Below are positions 1-5,975 of a stretch of DNA of 6,415 nt, one piece after another. The notes under the pieces were generated by a model. That model had not been told where the DNA came from. It made no database searches and was given only the letters and a program-made list of their open reading frames with translations. Each line of letters begins with the position of its first letter. Within the stretch, counting starts at the first letter, position 1. The position numbers and the translations under genes were made by a program. This DNA is from Cyanobacteria bacterium HKST-UBA02 (GTDB lineage Bacteria > Cyanobacteriota > Vampirovibrionia > Obscuribacterales > Obscuribacteraceae): contig JAGQHH010000162.1 in NCBI GenBank assembly GCA_020431945.1, forward strand, positions 1 through 6,415. The letters run 5' to 3'.

Positions 1-412
1 CGTCATCGGTGACATCATATATCATGCCACCCTGCGGTTGGTGGTATGCGAAAGGTCCATCGTATTCGGCTCCGAGAAGTTTCAATACTCCGCTTCTGGT
101 GCTGCCCTCTAAGGCTCTACCAACAACGATGAGATCTGCAAGGCGGCTTCGCTCCTGAGATGTCTTTGCAGAAGGCCAGGAACGCAATGCTGCTCTACCA
201 GCCTTCAGCTGACTAGGACTGGGAGCCGACGTCATAATAAACTTCCCGGCATCTTCTTCTAGAGGGTTGCGCGCCAGGTGCCGGTCGCCTCCCATGCTAT
301 GACGAATGCTCGAGAAGAAGCGATTGGCAAAATCGGACAAGCAGGGGCCGGTCGCGAAAACAACGCCCACCAGGCACGAGATGACTACAAAACTCAGACC
401 AATTCTGACCAT
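1..412 (-). CDS. Exported protein with BamE-like C-terminal motif, partial (C-terminus beyond left edge)
   Basis: An open frame runs from an ATG at 412 to the window edge: 137 codons with no stop. The N-terminus (MVRIGLSFVVISCLVGVVFA) is a signal peptide or single membrane anchor, so the product probably acts outside the cytoplasm. Residues ~88-120 contain SRLADLIVVGRALEGSTRSG followed by VLKLLG and then a GMIYDV segment. This matches the general pattern of BamE/SmpA-like small domains (R..x.DL....L.G.tr..v..LLG.p, then a Y.l strand). The match is by motif memory, and such domains also occur in proteins unrelated to outer-membrane assembly. A GAGGAG sequence lies 12 nt upstream of the ATG, slightly far for a Shine-Dalgarno. 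The gene is divergent from the TPR gene at 531. Export is fairly secure; the BamE-like reading is tentative. Confidence 0.7.
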   Translation of the reverse strand, partial: MVRIGLSFVVISCLVGVVFATGPCLSDFANRFFSSIRHSMGGDRHLARNPLEEDAGKFIMTSAPSPSQLKAGRAALRSWPSAKTSQERSRLADLIVVGRALEGSTRSGVLKLLGAEYDGPFAYHQPQGGMIYDVTDD

Positions 413-530
413 ATGTTGAGTATACTCCTCACAGCAGGAGACAGCTAAAGAGCAGCCTCCACCATTTTGGGAAACAGACATCTTAGACCTGGAAGCAACG
501 ACTCCCGGTAGGATCACAGGAAGCAGCCAA
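413..530. promoter_or_regulatory. Divergent intergenic region with a TATACT palindrome
   Basis: These 118 bases separate the starts of two divergent genes and so should hold both promoters. A perfect 10-bp palindrome, GAGTATACTC, lies at 418-427 and reads TATACT (consensus-like -10) on both strands. For the minus-strand gene this -10 would place transcription initiation almost on its ATG at 412. No convincing -35 element was found for either direction, so the promoter assignment is an inference. Confidence 0.35.
518..521 (+). promoter_or_regulatory. Ribosome binding site supporting a TTG start
   Basis: AGGA lies 9 nt upstream of the TTG at 531. No ATG or GTG in that frame would preserve the complete signal peptide, so this site is the main support for the TTG start. 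Confidence 0.5.
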
Positions 531-1049
531 TTGAGCTCGAAACTCACCAGCAGACCACGACACCATCGGAGCATATCGCTTTCTTTTGCAGCCATCGCGA
601 TTGTTGCTATCTCCGCAGTCCTGGGCTTTGCAGCCGGAGCATCTAACGCGGATAGCAATGGAGCAGTACAAGCTTGGACCTTCGATAGCGCTATCGAAGC
701 AGAAAGAAACCGGAAAAACGATGAAGCGATAAAGATCCTCGAAGCGCTGCTGCGCGAGCATCCCCGGGACCCGCAATTGTTGAACGCCCGCGGAACAATG
801 CGCTGGAAGTGCCAGGGGAATTGGGAGGGCGCGCTGGAAGACATATCGAGAGCCATTGAAATTTCGCCGAAGTTCTATCCGGAGTTCTATCTAAATCGAG
901 CAACGCTATACGGTGCAAACAGAGAATACGACAAACAAAAATCAGACCTGGAAGCGTATTCACAGCTCCACGACGAGCTAGGCAAAGTCAAATGGCCCTC
1001 GATAGACTCTGCAGGTCACGGCGACCTGGCACTGTTTGAGAATCACTGA
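531..1049 (+). CDS. Small exported tetratricopeptide-repeat protein (TTG start)
   Basis: 172 aa. Residues 1-14 are basic (RPRHHR), followed by a hydrophobic segment at ~17-36 and a plausible signal-peptidase site near ASNA|D (about residue 40). The protein is therefore probably periplasmic or anchored by its N-terminus. The rest is TPR-like helical pairs: ~48-81 (NDEAIKILEALLREHPRDP), ~82-115 (WEGALEDISRAIEISP, the best match) and a degenerate third at ~116-147 (YLNRATLYGANREYDKQKSD). TPRs mediate protein-protein contacts; no catalytic domain is present and the partner is unknown. The TTG start is chosen because of the AGGA site 9 nt upstream and because it supplies the charged N-region of the signal peptide. 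It lies divergent to the exported protein at 1-412 and 78-111 bp before the next plus-strand gene, depending on that gene's start. Confidence 0.85.
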   Translation: MSSKLTSRPRHHRSISLSFAAIAIVAISAVLGFAAGASNADSNGAVQAWTFDSAIEAERNRKNDEAIKILEALLREHPRDPQLLNARGTMRWKCQGNWEGALEDISRAIEISPKFYPEFYLNRATLYGANREYDKQKSDLEAYSQLHDELGKVKWPSIDSAGHGDLALFENH

Positions 1050-1160
1050 GTCACGACTCCTCCGCCGAATCTTCAAACGACGAAATTACGAGGCCTCCCG
1101 TGCTAAACTCCTTCAAACCGATTTGATTTGCAAGCGAGTAGCTGGAGCCATGCCCGAGCA

Positions 1161-2249
1161 ATGGGAGCGACTGCGAAATTGAAACGATATCCACACACGC
1201 AAGACCACCAGAATCATGATGGACATCAGTGGTTGGACGATCTGCTGGATGACGTAGTCGCCGGGCGTATTGAAAAGGGAATAAGCCCCGAAATTGATCG
1301 AGTGACCGCAGTTTCTCCGGACCTCCAGATCGCGGTGCTAAAAGCATGCGTCGAGCGAATGCCCTGGTATAGAGAAAACAAGCTCGAGCGCGAAGGCTCT
1401 ACCTGCTATGTCATTGCCTGCTATCTCTACCATTGCGACTTACCATTCTCCGAAGCAGACATTTGCTCGCTCCTGAAGCTATCAAAACATCGATGCGGTC
1501 ATGGAGAAGACGTTGTGGAGCCCTTCGACCTCATGTACTACTATGTGCGCGAGCACGGCGCCACGGCTGCCCTCATGGACGCGACCAGACAATATGCCGC
1601 GAGCCTCGCCAAAGTCAAGTCGATTCGAGCCCAGAATGCTAGAACAAACAGTGCTCTGGTGCTTCTTCTGGACCGAGATCGGCTGGAGCCCCCTGATAAA
1701 TGCTGGAGCGACCGTTTTCGCACCGGGCTCCGCGCCCTGCCGGACGAAGAACTTCGCCACTGGGAACGCCTGGTCTTGGACCTCAGTCCGACAATGCGCA
1801 CAGAAATGCCGAAAAGCGCGAGAAAAAGACTGGAGTACTTCCTCGAATGTGTTGCTCCGGAGACCGTGTTGAAGCGCCTTTCAGAGTGGCTGCCTGACCC
1901 TGAGCAGAGTTCTGTTGCTCGCATCGACACCGGTGGAAGCCACTTCCTGAAGCACCTCATATGGTTGCTGGAAGTCATCGCCGATGATACCGAGTACGCA
2001 AGCGTGGCAGACTCTCTTGTTTGCCGGCTGCCCGCGCTCGATTGGAAGCCCGGAGCCAAGGCGCAGAAAGCCCTGCTCGCCTCTGCATTCTATCTCGTAA
2101 AACGTCCGCCCGACGTAAGCTGGCTCCCCTTGAAGAAAATCGAAGAATGGAATCGGAAGGTCCAGAAAAACGCCTTTACGGGCTCAAAGCTGGAGGGGCT
2201 GATCAGCCAGTACAGGAAAGAACACAGCCTGGCGATACCATCCGACTAA
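1161..2249 (+). CDS. Helical protein of unknown function with a Cys-rich segment
   Basis: 362 aa from the ATG at 1161. The frame is open further upstream to a TTG at 1128 (373 aa), but that start has no ribosome-binding sequence, and a TTG at 1179 behind GGGAG is also possible. The product has no signal peptide or membrane segment and is rich in charged and Leu/Ala residues. It reads as successive amphipathic helices, possibly HEAT/ARM-like in the second half (~190-310: ELRHWERLVLDL, RLEYFLECV, HFLKHLIWLLEVIADD, AQKALLASAFYL). Residues ~82-114 carry five Cys and a CGH (spacing C-x4-C-x4-C-x9-C-x9-C-x-H), which could be structural or chance. I do not recognise the family. It follows the TPR gene in the same direction and may share its transcript, but nothing shows a functional link. 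Coding status is well supported by length and composition; the start is not. Confidence 0.8.
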   Translation: MGATAKLKRYPHTQDHQNHDGHQWLDDLLDDVVAGRIEKGISPEIDRVTAVSPDLQIAVLKACVERMPWYRENKLEREGSTCYVIACYLYHCDLPFSEADICSLLKLSKHRCGHGEDVVEPFDLMYYYVREHGATAALMDATRQYAASLAKVKSIRAQNARTNSALVLLLDRDRLEPPDKCWSDRFRTGLRALPDEELRHWERLVLDLSPTMRTEMPKSARKRLEYFLECVAPETVLKRLSEWLPDPEQSSVARIDTGGSHFLKHLIWLLEVIADDTEYASVADSLVCRLPALDWKPGAKAQKALLASAFYLVKRPPDVSWLPLKKIEEWNRKVQKNAFTGSKLEGLISQYRKEHSLAIPSD

Positions 2250-2592
2250 AGAGACAGGGACATCACTTTGTTGACCTACCATTCGGGCTGACGCCCAATG
2301 AGACAGGCGAGCTGCCAACAGAGATAGTGGTAACTTTCGAGCCGGCTTTGAGGCTACCTAAACGAATCCTGGATACTTGAACGGATTGCTGGAGTTCTTT
2401 GATAATGTGTTTTCTTTTCATGGTCCTGCTCTCGTTGATGTCGCCTGTTTTCAGAATAGGGGCCAGATGTTAGAGAATTGTGAGGGACGTGACGAGCCCG
2501 TAGCACCGGACGGTCACGATAGCGTTATTTTGGTCGCAATATCTAAACATTACTTCCTTAGCAAAGACTTCATCGCTCATCCTGCAGGAATA
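2250..2592. other. Gene-poor interval, possible degraded coding remnant
   Basis: There is no convincing gene here. On the plus strand, one frame is open to a TGA at 2378-2380 (reading ...GHHFVDLPFGLTPNETGELP... before it) and another is open from a TTG at 2377 to 2607. Neither has a good start or Shine-Dalgarno. On the minus strand, a frame running from an ATG at 2580 to a stop at 2263-2265 is interrupted by a single TAA near 2470-2472, leaving 36-codon and 52-codon-containing pieces. The overlapping openness on both strands could be the residue of an inactivated gene or chance. An inverted repeat CGTGAC/GTCACG (2488-2493 and 2513-2518) is present but has no T-run. Confidence 0.3.
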
Positions 2593-3468
2593 CTAATGCA
2601 CTCCTGAAGTGGAACGCGAATTCAACACGAGCTCCACCGATATGCCGAAATGGTCTGAGGCCCACACGCCATCGACTGAATCCTGAAGGACCCGGTGCTT
2701 CTGGATCGTCACACCGTCAGAGGCGAAAACCGCATCGATACAACGACACGGGATTCCCAGCAGATGCTGAGTCAGGGACAGCTTGGACGACTTCTCGTGG
2801 AGCTTCTGCGTGTTGGTCAACTCGGACGCTTCGAAGACTTTCCAGGCTGAGCTACCCGGCCCACAATTGAAATCACCGGCGACCAGCCGTGTCGCGCCCG
2901 GGCATAGTTCGCTCATCCTGGTCACGACCAGAGCCGCGGCTTGTTTTTGCGCGAATGGATTGAGCGGAAAGTGAGTATTGAACAGCCAGAATGTCGTACC
3001 GGTAATCGAATCGTTGAACTGAGCCCAGGTGCAAATGCGCTTGTAAGGACCGTCCCAGGTCGCCTGAGGCGTCTCGGGAGTGTCACTCAGCCAGAACGTA
3101 CCAGACGATTGCACGCCGAATCGATCTTTTCGATAGAAGATCGGGCAGTGCTCGCCCTGTGCCTTTCCATCGTCACGACCGACACCGAGTCGGTCATAAC
3201 CAGGTAGTGCCTTCTCTAGATCGAGAAGTTGTCCGGGCAATGCCTCCTGCAGGCAGATGATATCCGGCTTCTCACCGACGATTGTCTTTATAACTGCAGG
3301 TTTTCTCTTAGTCCAATTGTTTCCGACGATTGGAGCATCCGATCCTACCTGGATGTTCCAATCCAGAAGCGATATAGTCTCGGAGTCCCTGGCAACTGCG
3401 CTGGTCATCGTAGTGAGTAGAGAAAGGAGGAGAAGGACTATTACTACTCGGAATCTTCGGGAATACAT
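2593..3468 (-). CDS. Secreted endonuclease/exonuclease/phosphatase (EEP) family metal-dependent hydrolase
   Basis: 291 aa from the ATG at 3468. The frame extends to a GTG at 3549, but starting at 3468 puts a standard signal peptide (MYSRRFRVVIVLLLLSLL, cleavage near AVA|R at ~26) at the N-terminus. The mature part is a DNase I-like fold with every hallmark in order: LLDWNIQ (Asn38), KPDIICLQE (Glu75, metal ligand), FNTHF (His166), AGDFNCGP (Asp199, Asn201), CIDAVFAS (Asp245) and ASDHFGI (Asp272, catalytic His273). Enzymes of this family cleave phosphodiesters or phosphate esters using Mg2+; the substrate (DNA, RNA, sphingomyelin, inositol phosphate) cannot be told from the sequence. The length is ordinary for the family and the gene looks intact. 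Export suggests extracellular nucleic-acid or lipid degradation, for example scavenging. It is divergent from the 3641 gene and monocistronic by layout. Confidence 0.93.
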   Translation of the reverse strand: MYSRRFRVVIVLLLLSLLTTMTSAVARDSETISLLDWNIQVGSDAPIVGNNWTKRKPAVIKTIVGEKPDIICLQEALPGQLLDLEKALPGYDRLGVGRDDGKAQGEHCPIFYRKDRFGVQSSGTFWLSDTPETPQATWDGPYKRICTWAQFNDSITGTTFWLFNTHFPLNPFAQKQAAALVVTRMSELCPGATRLVAGDFNCGPGSSAWKVFEASELTNTQKLHEKSSKLSLTQHLLGIPCRCIDAVFASDGVTIQKHRVLQDSVDGVWASDHFGISVELVLNSRSTSGVH

Positions 3469-3640
3469 GGCGGCTGTCCGCAAGCTAGAGCAAGTGACCA
3501 GTATATACTCTAAAGTCCGTCCGTGAGGCCAACGACCTTTTTTCGTCACCTCACAGGCACCGGTCAGATCTGGTCGCTGTGTTCTAGCATGGCAAAGCCC
3601 AGTGACCTTTCACTAGCTAGAAACGAGAGTTCAATCGAAA
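3469..3640. promoter_or_regulatory. Divergent intergenic region between EEP hydrolase and 127-aa gene
   Basis: 172 bases between two divergent starts. A perfect palindrome AGTATATACT (3500-3509) contains TATACT on the minus strand at 3505-3500. As a -10 box it would put the EEP transcript start ~25 nt before its ATG. A -35 is not clear. For the plus-strand gene no good promoter was found. The remainder holds no open gene. Confidence 0.35.
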
Positions 3641-4024
3641 ATGTATGACCTGCTTATCTTCGATTCGAGTGTCGCATCCTCCGACAAATCGAAGTTCGAG
3701 TCATGGCTACAGCAAGAGTTGAAGCGGCATCAACTTCCCCCGGTGACGGTGGCTGAAACCAGCACCTTTCTACGCTCCTGGTACCTTGCTGTCACTAGCA
3801 AGAACCCTAACCTAGCGGCCGAGACCAGTTCTACTGATTACTCGATTCAGCAAAATAGTATTTTGGCGACTATCTCCTGGCCACTTGCCGAAGAAGCGAG
3901 AGAAACATCTATGAAAGTCGCTGCCGCCTGCGGAGTCGGGGTAGTGGAAGTAAGCAACGAATCGTCAGAAGTGTGGTTGCCAGATAATTCGGGGTCCTTG
4001 AAACTGGCTTTCTACATTGATTGA
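3641..4024 (+). CDS. Conserved hypothetical protein, small soluble
   Basis: 127 aa from ATG. There is only a weak GAGAG 11 nt upstream, but the N-terminus MYDLLIFDSS is typical of a genuine start in this family. The product has no signal peptide or membrane segment and is mixed alpha/beta. The layout MYDLLIFD..., LRSWYLAV at ~44-51, TDYSIQQNSILATISW at ~65-80, AEEA then GVGVVEVSNESSEVWLPD at ~98-115 resembles a widespread family of small hypothetical proteins (YD.m.fDp..., DYSi...., a...W..AE.A, VGfFdvS....iw.P) that I recall from many Proteobacteria. Its molecular function is unknown to me. Some relatives may sit near toxin or secretion loci, but I cannot confirm that. It is divergent from the secreted hydrolase and convergent with the DUF3592 gene. 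Confidence 0.82.
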   Translation: MYDLLIFDSSVASSDKSKFESWLQQELKRHQLPPVTVAETSTFLRSWYLAVTSKNPNLAAETSSTDYSIQQNSILATISWPLAEEARETSMKVAAACGVGVVEVSNESSEVWLPDNSGSLKLAFYID

Positions 4025-4064
4025 CTGGATAGACAATCGCGGAGCCAGACACGAGATTTTCCTC

Positions 4065-4080
4065 GAGGCAGGATCGCCTC
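4065..4080. repeat. Short GC-rich inverted repeat between convergent genes
   Basis: GAGGC (4065-4069) and GCCTC (4076-4080) can form a 5-bp stem with a 6-nt loop in the 130-bp gap between two convergent genes. There is no T-run on the 3' side of either strand, so it is at best a weak or factor-assisted transcription end. The rest of 4025-4154 shows no gene. Confidence 0.25.
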
Positions 4081-4154
4081 TCTGCAGCGTGTGGAATGCC
4101 ATTCGAACAGCGATATTGATTTGTTGAACAGACTCGATTCGCGGTCAAGTATTT

Positions 4155-4841
4155 TCAGAAATCGTACTTCTTGTCCGCGATCCAGTAGCCATCCGTGCCG
4201 ATCTCCACTATCGACTTTGCAGGAATTTTGGAGCACACCAAATCACGTTGAAACAATGCTCCCACAATCAAACAGACTGAAGCCGTCAAGATAGAAAGAC
4301 CTATAACAACGAACCGCCTGCGCCGGGAGTATACGTCACGACCGACTCCGAACCCTACACCGAAGATTATCGCGAACAGGAAGAGCATGACCGAAAAGAG
4401 GACGTTTATGAAACTCTTTACAGTCACTTCAGCCGGATCCACGCCCGGCACCATCACAGCCGTCGCCGGATCGTCCGGCTGATAGAAGACCTTGTGCTTC
4501 GATCCCACCTTGTAGACCGCGGCACGATTGTTCGCCTCGGTCCCGTCCGACATGTACTTATCTAGAATTGTCTCGTTCGAAATCCGGTCGGAGCGATGCT
4601 TCTCTCCGTTCACATCATATTCGTAGGCGACACTCAATGAATAGGTGCTGTCACCGTCCTTCTCTTTCCAGGAGTCGAGCTTGCTCTCGACAATAACGCC
4701 CTCGGTGGTCGGCCAGTCGACACTCGCCGCCATTGACTGCACATGCTTCAGATCGGCATCGAGATCCTGGAAGCCGGTCCATCCAAGATAGACCGATCCA
4801 GCGACCATAAGAAAGACCAAAACCCTGGTGAATTTCGACAT
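4155..4841 (-). CDS. DUF3592 domain membrane protein
   Basis: 228 aa. There is an N-terminal membrane segment (~5-24) and two more at ~143-166 and ~177-197, the last two separated by a basic loop (YSRRRR). Between the first and second lies an extracytoplasmic domain of about 110 residues with DUF3592 hallmarks: WPTTEGVIVES at ~43-53, YSLSVAYEYDVNGEKHRSDR at ~67-86, and KVFYQPDDPATAVMVPG at ~117-133 (the family's V-Y-.P-.dP-..avl-.pG ending). DUF3592 proteins are widespread with no assigned biochemical role. Residues after the third membrane segment (~198-228) form a short polar tail. No clear Shine-Dalgarno precedes the ATG. TAAGAT at 4853-4848 could be a -10 that would start the transcript at or next to the ATG (leaderless). 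Convergent with the 127-aa gene; its upstream side abuts the toxin remnant. Confidence 0.9.
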   Translation of the reverse strand: MSKFTRVLVFLMVAGSVYLGWTGFQDLDADLKHVQSMAASVDWPTTEGVIVESKLDSWKEKDGDSTYSLSVAYEYDVNGEKHRSDRISNETILDKYMSDGTEANNRAAVYKVGSKHKVFYQPDDPATAVMVPGVDPAEVTVKSFINVLFSVMLFLFAIIFGVGFGVGRDVYSRRRRFVVIGLSILTASVCLIVGALFQRDLVCSKIPAKSIVEIGTDGYWIADKKYDF

Positions 4842-4951
4842 TCCGGAATCTTAGCACGCGTCGAGCAAGTCCCAGTCGACAAGCGCTCCGGAAAGCTCAG
4901 AAACAATGGTCTTTCGGGATTCCAGGTGGCGTCGGAAAGAACATTATTCTC

Positions 4952-4962
4952 TATACTATAAC
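4952..4962 (+). promoter_or_regulatory. Possible -10 element for the antitoxin transcript
   Basis: TATACT (4952-4957) overlaps a second candidate TATAAC (4957-4962). Initiation here would give a ~45-55 nt leader before the antitoxin ATG. No convincing -35 is present. It lies inside the toxin remnant, as might arise after toxin loss. Confidence 0.25.
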
Positions 4963-5015
4963 TACGGATCCTCAAGATCATGACCCATGCTGAATACGAC
5001 AAGGAGAGGTTTTGA
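4962..5015 (+). pseudogene. higB: C-terminal remnant of HigB-family toxin
   Basis: The frame from 4962 to the TGA at 5013-5015 reads LRILKIMTHAEYDKERF and stops. The THAEYDK block is the characteristic C-terminal signature of HigB mRNA-interferase toxins (PF09907-type, ~95-105 aa, usually ending ..R.vlTHAEYDkgkw). Its stop overlaps the HigA start by one base (TGATG), the expected higB-higA order and coupling. The same frame has a TAA at 4959-4961 just before the signature, so no full toxin can be made. Another frame (4832-4957) reads weakly like an N-terminal HigB part (FRNLSTRR...SRQALRKAQKQW) but has no start codon, and only ~61 codons fit before the DUF3592 start region. I infer a deleted and frameshifted toxin gene. 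The signature is seen directly; the upstream extent is uncertain. Confidence 0.6.
5001..5009 (+). promoter_or_regulatory. Strong ribosome binding site for higA, fixing the ATG start
   Basis: AAGGAGAGG, with GGAG 8 nt before the ATG at 5015. It sits inside the last codons of the toxin remnant (K-E-R) and favours the ATG at 5015 over the TTG at 5012. Confidence 0.7.
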
Positions 5016-5431
5016 TGGTAACCGACAGATACAAAGCGCTTATAGACCGCTTCCCACTCGTCCCGATAAAAAACGACTCTCATTTGGACAAAGCGCATGA
5101 AGTAGCGCAAACTCTGATTCGTAGAGGCTCGGACATCAAGTCCGATGAAGCCGAGTACCTGGAAGTATTGCTCAGCGAAATCGGCAGGTATGAGAGTAAG
5201 CACCATGCTCTCGAGTTTGCTGATATGGCTCCCCATGAGCTTTTACAGTCGTTCATCAGTGATCACGGGCTGAAACAAGTGGATCTGCAAGCCGTTCTAG
5301 GAGTGTCTTCTGGGGTCATGAGCGAACTGGTATCCGGCAAGAGAGAGCTAACCAGGGAGCACTGCGTCAAACTCGGTCATCACTTCAAAGTGACACCAGC
5401 TCTATTTCTCCCCAAGCTGTATGCATCCTGA
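5015..5431 (+). CDS. higA: HigA-type antitoxin, HTH (COG5499-like) transcriptional regulator
   Basis: 138 aa. The N-terminal half has the family pattern YKALIDRFPLVPIKNDSHLD (6-25), then a helical section (EYLEVLLSEIGRYESKHH, 47-64). An XRE/Cro-type helix-turn-helix spans ~76-131: LLQSFISDHGLKQVDLQAVL, recognition helix ~VSSGVMSELVSGKRELT, then LGHHFKVTPALFL. This matches the HigA antitoxins encoded directly downstream of HigB, which bind and neutralise the toxin and repress their own operon. The ATG start overlaps the stop of the HigB remnant (TGATG) and has a strong Shine-Dalgarno. The antitoxin itself appears intact while the toxin does not, so it may now serve as an orphan repressor or as protection against related HigB toxins. 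It converges on the next gene with only 15 bp between stops. Confidence 0.9.
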   Translation: MVTDRYKALIDRFPLVPIKNDSHLDKAHEVAQTLIRRGSDIKSDEAEYLEVLLSEIGRYESKHHALEFADMAPHELLQSFISDHGLKQVDLQAVLGVSSGVMSELVSGKRELTREHCVKLGHHFKVTPALFLPKLYAS

Positions 5432-5446
5432 CAGCAGCTCCTGCCG

Positions 5447-5887
5447 TTACTTCTTCGGGCTCAGTTTGTTGTCCTGCTGCATAGCGTAAAGAGTCGTGAG
5501 ATCCCGGAAGGCGCTGCCGGGGCGACCGCTGAAGCTATCCATGGCGGTCTGGGACTGCGAGTTCATATCATAAACGTCGTGCCGGTCCTTGAAGAAGACA
5601 GCATTCGGGCTATTGAGAATCTTCATGTCCATGAGGTGCTCGGTGTCGAGCTCCTTAGGACCGGAGAACACGCCGCCAATCTCGAATTCCTTCTGAATAG
5701 TAATCTCGAGTTGAGGAAGGCTCGGATCGGCACTACGGTCCCTGTCGTTGAGCTCCTTCATTTCCCTGGCCATCTGAACGCGCTCCTCGATGGGCATGCT
5801 GTTCAAGATGGTGGTAACGCTCTCGCCGCGCTCGACTTTACTGGTAAGCTCCCGGACTTGGGCTTCATGACTTTGATCTCCAGACAT
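5447..5887 (-). CDS. Hydrophilic hypothetical protein, unknown family
   Basis: 146 aa from the ATG at 5887. A GTG six codons upstream would read through the Shine-Dalgarno, so the ATG is preferred. The product has no signal peptide or membrane segment and is strongly charged. Residues ~7-50 are helical and acidic/basic (VRELTSKVERGESVTTILNS, then MPIEERVQMAREMKELNDRD), with a short helix-turn-helix-like layout but no recognisable DNA-binding domain. After a Pro-rich linker (~54-60) comes a less regular segment containing EITIQKEFEIGG, NAVFFKDRHDVYDMN and SGRPGSAFRDLTTLYAMQQD. I do not recognise it. The phrasing resembles short lineage-specific proteins of uncultured environmental bacteria, but that is an impression. 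It is divergent from the caspase-like gene and convergent with higA. Confidence 0.8.
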   Translation of the reverse strand: MSGDQSHEAQVRELTSKVERGESVTTILNSMPIEERVQMAREMKELNDRDRSADPSLPQLEITIQKEFEIGGVFSGPKELDTEHLMDMKILNSPNAVFFKDRHDVYDMNSQSQTAMDSFSGRPGSAFRDLTTLYAMQQDNKLSPKK

Positions 5888-5892
5888 CGGTA

Positions 5893-5900
5893 CTCCTCCT
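5893..5900 (-). promoter_or_regulatory. Strong ribosome binding site deciding the start of the 146-aa gene
   Basis: On the minus strand this reads AGGAGGAG, 5 nt before the ATG at 5887. It is one of the clearest Shine-Dalgarno sequences in the window and rules against the upstream GTG at 5905. Confidence 0.75.
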
Positions 5901-5975
5901 GGCACAAAGAAACAACTGACCCGATTGTCCGACCGTGAAGTTACCGAGTCGTTAAAAGCCCGCCCAGAGAGGAGC

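Noticed and set aside
1541..2059. Minus-strand 172-codon frame within the helical protein gene
   Set aside because: It is Arg/Ser-rich low-quality translation, antisense to a well-formed gene; a shadow frame.
2263..2420. Minus-strand 52-codon frame starting with ATG near 2418 (MKRKHIIKELQQ...)
   Set aside because: It has only a poorly spaced AGGA before the ATG, and its composition and length do not set it apart from chance. Could be part of degraded sequence.
2377..2607. Plus-strand 76-codon open frame beginning at TTG
   Set aside because: It has no ribosome binding site and overlaps the 3' end of the EEP gene. The minus strand over part of the same span is equally open. Kept only as part of the possible remnant.
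3469..3549. N-terminal extension of the EEP gene to a GTG at 3549
   Set aside because: The extension would bury the signal peptide behind 27 residues and covers a likely promoter (TATACT at 3505-3500). The ATG at 3468 is far more natural.
4743..4961. Plus-strand 72-codon frame
   Set aside because: Mostly antisense to the DUF3592 gene. Its sequence does not look like HigB, although it shares the frame of the toxin tail and ends at the TAA before it.
5432..5446. Terminator between the convergent higA and 146-aa genes
   Set aside because: Only a 4-bp GCAG/CTGC stem without a T-run can be found in the 15-bp gap and its edge.
5888..5905. GTG start six codons upstream for the 146-aa gene
   Set aside because: These bases are the Shine-Dalgarno AGGAGGAG and its spacer before the ATG at 5887.
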